A stretch of DNA of 64,000 bases, from NCBI RefSeq assembly GCF_032163395.1, contig NZ_CP119968.1, positions 1,411,501-1,475,500 of the forward strand. The letters run 5' to 3'. The notes below the pieces were generated by a model. It did not search any database and was not told the origin of the DNA. It saw nothing but the letters and a program-made list of their open reading frames with translations. A program made the position numbers and the translations under genes. Below, piece after piece: positions 63,461 through 64,000 of this stretch (the stretch's first letter is position 1; every line of letters begins with the position of its first letter). The stretch comes from Gloeocapsopsis dulcis (GTDB taxonomy: Bacteria; Cyanobacteriota; Cyanobacteriia; Cyanobacteriales; Chroococcidiopsidaceae).

Positions 63461-64000
63461 ATGAATAATTCAGTAACATTCAGTCAAACTGGATTAGAAG
63501 TAGCCATCATTGGCATGGTAGGTCGTTTCCCTGGCTCCCAAAATCTTGACGAGTTTTGGCAAAACCTACGTGATGGTGTAGAATCCGTAGTCTCTTTAAC
63601 AGATGAAGAACTCAAGTCTTCAGGAATAGACATTATCAATATCAACGATAATTATGTTAAAGCAGCAGCTATATTAGAAAACATAGAATTATTTGATGCT
63701 TCATTTTTTGGATTCAATCCTAGAGAAACTGAAGTTATCGATCCTCAGCAGCGTATTTTCTTGGAATGTGCTTGGGAAGCTTTGGAAAATGCTGGATACG
63801 ATCCTAAACAGTATCAAGGTTCGATTGGGGTTTATGCTGGTACAGGAATTAATAATTATTTGATTAATCTTTATTCCAATCAGAATATCAGAAATTCTAT
63901 TGATGCTCAACAGCTTGTTTTTGCAAATGACAAAGATTTCTTGACAACAAGAGTATCTTATAAATTAGAACTAGAAGGTCCTTCTGTAGATGTTCAAACA
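63461..64000 (+). CDS. Polyketide synthase, ketosynthase start (runs off right edge)
   Basis: The first 180 residues from the ATG at 63461. The sequence is the N-terminal half of a modular type I beta-ketoacyl synthase: 'VAIIGMVGRFPGSQNLDEFWQNL' in pieces, 'FFGFNPRETEVIDPQQRIFLECAWEALENAGY' in pieces, and 'GVYAGTGINNYL'. The active-site Cys lies beyond the window. There is no N-terminal docking or loading domain, so it may follow an upstream NRPS or be a trans-interacting module. Placed beside a TonB receptor, siderophore-binding protein and NRPS remnant, it probably belongs to a hybrid NRPS-PKS siderophore pathway. Confidence 0.93.
   Translation, partial: MNNSVTFSQTGLEVAIIGMVGRFPGSQNLDEFWQNLRDGVESVVSLTDEELKSSGIDIININDNYVKAAAILENIELFDASFFGFNPRETEVIDPQQRIFLECAWEALENAGYDPKQYQGSIGVYAGTGINNYLINLYSNQNIRNSIDAQQLVFANDKDFLTTRVSYKLELEGPSVDVQT

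Overview
The window reads as a cyanobacterial chromosome. HIP1 palindromes (GCGATCGC) are scattered throughout. The gene families are typical of filamentous or colonial cyanobacteria: an SLH-domain iron uptake porin, an AMIN-domain TonB receptor, a membrane-anchored Ser/Thr kinase, a WD40 protein, and a Wzz/BY-kinase. A Chroococcidiopsis- or Gloeocapsopsis-like host is a guess from general resemblance only. I saw no rRNA, tRNA or CRISPR array.

Layout. 1-8 kb: the start of an FAD monooxygenase, divergent from a TetR regulator with two near-identical operators between them; a P-loop kinase; a GNAT; an unusual TrpRS; a truncated methyltransferase; a methyltransferase; a Ser/Thr kinase. 8-22 kb: a WD40 protein, a malectin-type protein, a D-Ala-D-Ala dipeptidase, two large membrane proteins, small conserved proteins, a miniaturised IS605-type element, a duplicated-domain membrane protein, a BY-kinase and a sugar aminotransferase. 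22.5-23.6 kb: a decayed IS5-family element sitting inside a short palindromic element.

23.8-31.3 kb is the accessory core. Three sites of 87-88 bp, all in one orientation, have the architecture of integron attC sites (at 26127, 27587 and 30746). They follow, in order, a three-gene operon (TIGR04255-type protein, HTH protein, unknown 'SHDCDI' protein), an SDR/MerR pair, and a LysR/SDR/SDR group. No integrase is visible, so this looks like a cluster of attC sites lacking an integrase (CALIN). Several cassette genes are broken, and a TnpB tail has landed in the last cassette. The three-gene operon is the best candidate here for an undescribed system.

31.4-47.1 kb is an exopolysaccharide/O-antigen-like locus: FemAB/GNAT-type acyltransferases, an initiating phosphosugar transferase, a methyltransferase, four GT4 glycosyltransferases, a Wzy-like polymerase, a Wzx/MurJ-like flippase, a DUF4832 protein, and a 924-residue CapD-type dehydratase fused to a degenerate EAL domain. 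With the aminotransferase (21.1 kb) and BY-kinase (18.9 kb) this nearly completes a Wzx/Wzy pathway starting from an amino-dideoxy sugar. The EAL fusion suggests direct c-di-GMP sensing.

47.7-56.3 kb: a ferric-reductase-like flavoprotein with a tiny membrane protein, a holin-like protein, a sorbosone-type dehydrogenase, an iron uptake porin, an APC permease, a Na/Pi cotransporter and a small acidic protein. 56.6-64 kb: a siderophore region with a truncated flavoprotein joined to an NRPS A-PCP module interrupted by one stop codon, a siderophore-binding lipoprotein, a TonB receptor and the start of a polyketide synthase running off the right edge.
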